Positions 60,778 to 64,000 of a stretch of 64,000 nucleotides of DNA are shown piece after piece. How positions within the stretch are numbered: position 1 is the stretch's first letter; each line of letters opens with the position of its first letter. The stretch is from positions 58,818 through 122,817 of the forward strand of contig JAIQDT010007657.1 of assembly GCA_021521415.1 (NCBI GenBank). Direction: 5' to 3'. Source of the stretch: Bidens hawaiensis (Eukaryota; Streptophyta; Magnoliopsida; Asterales; Asteraceae). The position numbers were made by a program, and so were the translations under genes. Below the pieces are notes generated by a model. It was given only the letters and a program-made list of their open reading frames with translations. It did not search any database and was not told the DNA's origin.

Positions 60778-61811
60778 TGAAGAAACGTGGATCGACTTAC
60801 TAGTAGACGATCAACTTTCCTCGGGTATGAGTGTGCTATATCACCGATGGTTTTCCGGAGTATGAATTCTTCCACCTACAAAACGAGCAGCACCGTGAAC
60901 TTACCCCTCAGAAAGGGACAGAGGGGTCCTCTTTGGGGTAACCCTCCGGTGTGAGAATAAGATATCGTAGGAGAAGATAATAATAATCTGAAAGTGAGTA
61001 AGGACTTAGAATGTATTTTCTTGCTTACCTCCCCTTGTGGAGGTGGTGTGGTATTTATAGTGTTAGGGTTTCCAATGATTGTGCTCAGACTCAATTAGGG
61101 CCTTTTTGGCCTCCTCCTATTGCTTCGCGCCACGTGTCCTTAGGACACCTGGTGCTTTTTCATTGATTATTCTCTGACCAATGTATTTCACCTGACCCAT
61201 TTGCAATCACGTGGTAGCACATGGGTTTTGCTGAGTTGTCCACCCTTCATTGGCAGCTGTCAACATCAGCATATTCTTTATTCCTTAAAGGATACCTTCT
61301 GGAAGGTTGTCTGATGAGCACAATCATGGTTGTCCTTATCCTGATTTGGATAAGGACGTGGTTGATTATGTGCATGTGTGATATGCGCCTATCCTGGGGA
61401 TGCGCGAGGTCTTCTCTTTATTCTCACGCGCAGATGTTTCATGCGCAGATGTGATATGCGCAAGCATATGTAATATGCGTGAGCATATGTGATATGCGCC
61501 ACGCGCAGATGCGCCACGCGCAGATGTGATATGCGTGAGCATATATGATGCGTGAGCATATGTGATGCGCCACACGCAGATGCGCCACGCGCAGATGTGA
61601 TATGCGTGAGCATATATGATGCGTGAGCATATGTGACGCGTGAGCATATGTGATTCGTGAACATATGTGATATGCGTGAGCATATGTGATATGCGCCACG
61701 CGCATAGGTTTTGGCTTTGTGTCTTCATGACATCCTGATTTCAAGCCTCTTGTCTATATCTTGTGGGTTGACCCGCCCCGCTCGATGTTAAGGCGGGTGC
61801 ATACCTCTTCA
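60778..61811 (-). repeat. LTR (1034 bp) of a large gypsy element, left end in window
   Basis: Starts TGAAGAAACG, ends CTCTTCA, preceded by CAAGT (60773-60777). A C-run follows at once (AGCCCCCCCAGTCT), which on the minus strand is a polypurine tract, so this is the 3' LTR of an element on the minus strand. It is 158 bp longer than the copy A solo LTR because of extra GCGTGAGCATATGTGAT-type units. Confidence 0.8.
61430..61700. repeat. Expanded short tandem array inside the LTR
   Basis: Units such as GCGTGAGCATATGTGATAT and GCGCCACGCGCAGAT alternate 8-10 times, against far fewer in copy A (about 42560-42670). This explains His/Cys/Ala-rich open frames on the minus strand, which are not genes. 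Confidence 0.8.
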
Positions 61812-62138
61812 AGCCCCCCCAGTCTAATGTGTGTCTTGTCTCGCGCGAACGAGGTAAGATAGATATTAGACTTAATAGTTTGCTCTTTTAATAGGGTTTG
61901 TCTTTTCTTTTTTATTTCTCATATGTGCGTTGCGCGGAATTCTATCCATTTGGTTGAAATGAATCGTCCACACGAGGTATGGTGCTGCCACCTCATCTCT
62001 TCGCGCGGCGGACAAGGGAAGCGGCGCTGCGCCTGCAGTTTCATCTTCAACAGGTATACTTTGTTTATATTTTGTGGTTTTAAGAGCGTGATTCCGATAG
62101 AGTTATTAATGAAGCTTTGTTCACTCAAATGTTTGTAG
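61812..62138. other. Element internal DNA before the first clear exon of the antisense ORF
   Basis: It holds a possible extra 5' exon ending AACAG|GTATAC near 62050, in a frame rich in Ala and Ser. Its start is not resolved. Confidence 0.35.
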
Positions 62139-64000
62139 AGCCGGCGACTTTGGTGGCTCAACCTCAGGCGCAGCAAGGTACCGAGGCTGCGCCGAAGGTT
62201 GCTTTGAAGTCCCCTGTTTTACCCTCGAAAAGGGGGAAAATGGACTTCATGGCGATGCTCAATTCGCGGACGGCGGTGCGCCAAGGTATTTATTGCGCTT
62301 TGATTTTCTGATTTTTTTCTTCAGATCAAGTCATGAATCATTTCTCCTTGGTTTTTTCATAGGAATTATAGCTGGCACACAAGCTGCTGGTGGCACTGCT
62401 GGCGCCGGTGCCGGCGCCGTTAGTTCTGCTCCTGCTCCAACAAGCACTGAATCTCCTCTCATTGGGATTACTAAGGAGCAGGAGACTATTTTACGCGCTG
62501 ATCTAGCGGCGTCAAGACCTCCCTCGCCTCCTCCTGCGCGCAGCCCTCGTGAGACTGTTTTTGATTTTTCCAAGTCGCAGGAGAAGAGACCTGTTACAGA
62601 GGATGAGGAGGTCAATTATGAAGGCTCTGATGGTGGCCGCACAAGCCCTGTAGCGCCACGAGATTTCGTGGCGCAGCCTTCTTCTCGTGGGGCTGGCGCT
62701 GACTTTTCTGCCGGCTCTCTGCAGGTATAAGTTTGTTTTGCTCCGCTGTGCGGACTTCCAGATTAGTGTTTAGATGACTAAAACGTTTCTTTTGCGTTGC
62801 TTTGTGTTTGCAGGAAGCCGATCACATATACCGCCCGAGCTGGAATATTACTGAAGATAGCTCATTTCAATCCATGGGCGTGTGTGAAGACTTCTGGGCT
62901 TACTCTGTTCCTCCGGCTGAAAGGAGGTTTCAGGAGGACCGCGCTCGCGTGGACTTGCTCAACGACCACCTTTTTGCTGGGTCTGCGTTCTTTGCTGCCT
63001 CCCAAGAGCTTCGCAATGATTATATAAAAGTGCGTGATGCCCTTGTGGAGGCCAAGCAAGAGGCTAAGATTTCTGCTTGGAATCTTTCTGATGCTCGAGA
63101 GAGAGCTGAGAAACTCCAAGCAAAACTTAGCGAGAACCGAGCAAGTGCCAACGCTGCCTTTGTGAAGCGCGGGCATGAGCTGCAGGCTGCGCGGAAGAAG
63201 CTGCAAGCGGCAGAAACGGATGCGGCCAGGTACGCGCGTCGAGCGCGTGACTTGGAGTTGGAGGCAGAGGCGCGTGATCAAACTCTTGCGCAGGCTAACA
63301 CTGACAAATCTTTATTAGAGAGTGAGGTCGCGCGCCTGAGGAAAGAGCTCGATGCTGCGCGAGCAGAAAAGGATGAAGCCTTTGCGGCAGCGGCGTCTGA
63401 CAGAGAAGAGCTCGATGCTGCGCGAGCAGAAAAGGATGAAGCCTTGGCGGCAGCAGCGTCTGACAGAGAAGAGCTAAAACAAACCAAGGAAACTGTTGAG
63501 TTGTTAAACTCTCAGATTCCTGCTCTTGAGACGTCTGTTTCTTCCCTCGCGCAGGATCGTCAATGGCTAGTTTCACAGGGTGTGACTCGTTGCGCTTATG
63601 CGATGAAATACTCAGACGAGTTTCAGACCCTTGTGATGGATTGCAATGCTGCGTCGCGCTTGGTGGGTCGAGCTGAAGGGTTTAAGGATGGCTATGAATA
63701 TGGCATGCTGAAGAAGAATTCATCCGACTACCCTTATCAGCTCGACGTTGTCTGCGCTGACATGGCCGAGGTGGGGGAGAAGTACTTGAATACTCCAATT
63801 CCCATCCTTGAGCAGGTATTTTAACCTTAATGAGTTTACCTTGACTTATTTTCCTAATCTTTTGTACTCATACTTTTCCTTGTGACTTGCAGATAGCCGC
63901 GCTTGCTGACCAGCCCGATCTTGGCGCGCTAAAGAAATTACTAAACGAATGTGAAGGGACTGGTGGCAGCGATGATGGCGCGGGCAATGCTGTCTCTGCT
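62139..64000 (+). CDS. Spliced coiled-coil ORF, antisense to its gypsy element (putative 'gypsy-type transposon' protein), partial
   Basis: Exons 62139-62285, 62363-62724, 62814-63815 and 63893 to the window edge, all with GT..AG introns (77, 89 and 77 nt) and consistent phase. The first part is Ala/Pro/Ser-rich and disordered (QAQQGTEAAPKVALKSPVLP; SAPAPTSTESPLIGITKEQE). The third exon is a long coiled coil (residues like RERAEKLQAKLSENRASAN) containing a 21-residue tandem repeat, then a conserved-looking globular end (SQGVTRCAYAMKYSDEFQ, VGRAEGFKDGYEYG). This resembles the C-terminal half of plant proteins named putative gypsy-type transposon (Transposase_28 type). It runs opposite to the element's inferred direction, as antisense ORFs of Tat/Ogre-like elements do. 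The N-terminal domain is not seen, and the stop is beyond 64000. Confidence 0.6.
63345..63470 (+). repeat. 63-bp in-frame tandem duplication in the coiled coil
   Basis: 63345-63407 is repeated at 63408-63470 (GAGCTCGATGCTGCGCGAGC). It encodes two 21-residue heptad triplets, ELDAARAEKDEA-F/L-AAAASDRE. Twenty-one residues are exactly three heptads, so the coiled-coil register is kept. Confidence 0.93.

Larger units (their letters stand above)
54229..61811. repeat. Duplicated block, copy B
   Basis: Partner of 35088-42779. It lacks the copy A SINE (empty target at 56058-56073). The segment up to the LTR is 6549 bp against 6816 bp in copy A. The SINE plus its target copy (256 bp) accounts for nearly all of that difference, small indels for the rest. 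The right-edge LTR is not solo here. Confidence 0.92.

Noticed and set aside
61366..61744. His/Cys/Ala-rich frames on the minus strand, also at 42373-42696
   Set aside because: They are translations of the short tandem array in the LTR and change length with unit number.
1..64000. CRISPR arrays, bacterial operons, rRNA or clear tRNA genes
   Set aside because: None seen; repeats present are eukaryotic transposon or tandem types.

Overview
This is plant nuclear DNA. It is an AT-rich eudicot sequence, probably an asterid and possibly Asteraceae. The support is spliced genes with GT..AG introns, a mitochondrial 2-oxoglutarate dehydrogenase E1, a plant-only PORR protein, a phytocyanin, Ty1/copia and Ty3/gypsy LTR retrotransposons, tRNA-iMet primer sites, hAT-type MITEs and SINEs. 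The family-level guess rests only on the look of the repeats. No bacterial, CRISPR or organellar gene set is present.

Layout, 1-27.9 kb: this part holds the host genes. They are a phytocyanin-like gene (3667-4074, minus), OGDH E1 in six exons (5555-9253, plus), an FkbM-type methyltransferase in two exons (16042-17420, minus) and a single-exon PORR protein (24538-25824, minus). Between them lie a SINE with a 17-bp target duplication (9807-10137), a broken copia element with 130-bp LTRs (10325-15141), a MITE (17590-18005), a 233-bp tandem duplication (20368-20833), a 49-bp SINE remnant (21660-21708) and a hAT MITE with a perfect 8-bp target duplication (26087-26741).

Layout, 28-52.2 kb: one chromovirus-like Ty3/gypsy element on the minus strand, split in two. 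Its 3' LTR, pol and gag occupy 27985-35087. Its 5' LTR, primer site and leader occupy about 49500-52150. The same 5-bp target duplication (CCTAA) flanks the two outer ends, so both parts come from one insertion. About 14.4 kb of other DNA lies between them: the first copy of a duplicated block (35088-42784), an intact intronless sugar-phosphate/nucleotide-sugar translocator gene (42987-44036), a hAT MITE (44933-45348) and the last three exons of an Alba-domain gene (47006-47409).

Layout, 52.2-64 kb: a 2-kb spacer leads to the second copy of the block (from 54229), about 1% different from the first where I compared them. The first copy has a SINE (36938-37177) where the second has a clean empty site. 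At the right edge both copies carry the same LTR at the same CAAGT target. It is a solo LTR in the first copy (41904-42779). In the second (60778-61811) it leads into a large gypsy element with a spliced ORF running antisense to the element (62139-64000, continuing past the window). The duplicated unit may therefore continue beyond 64 kb and contain a second translocator gene and a complete Alba gene.

The host genes are ordinary housekeeping or organelle genes and do not form a pathway. The main interest is the layered order of events: gypsy insertion, then segmental duplication into or across it, then a SINE insertion and an LTR-LTR deletion in one copy only. All similarity statements are by eye; no alignment or database search was run.
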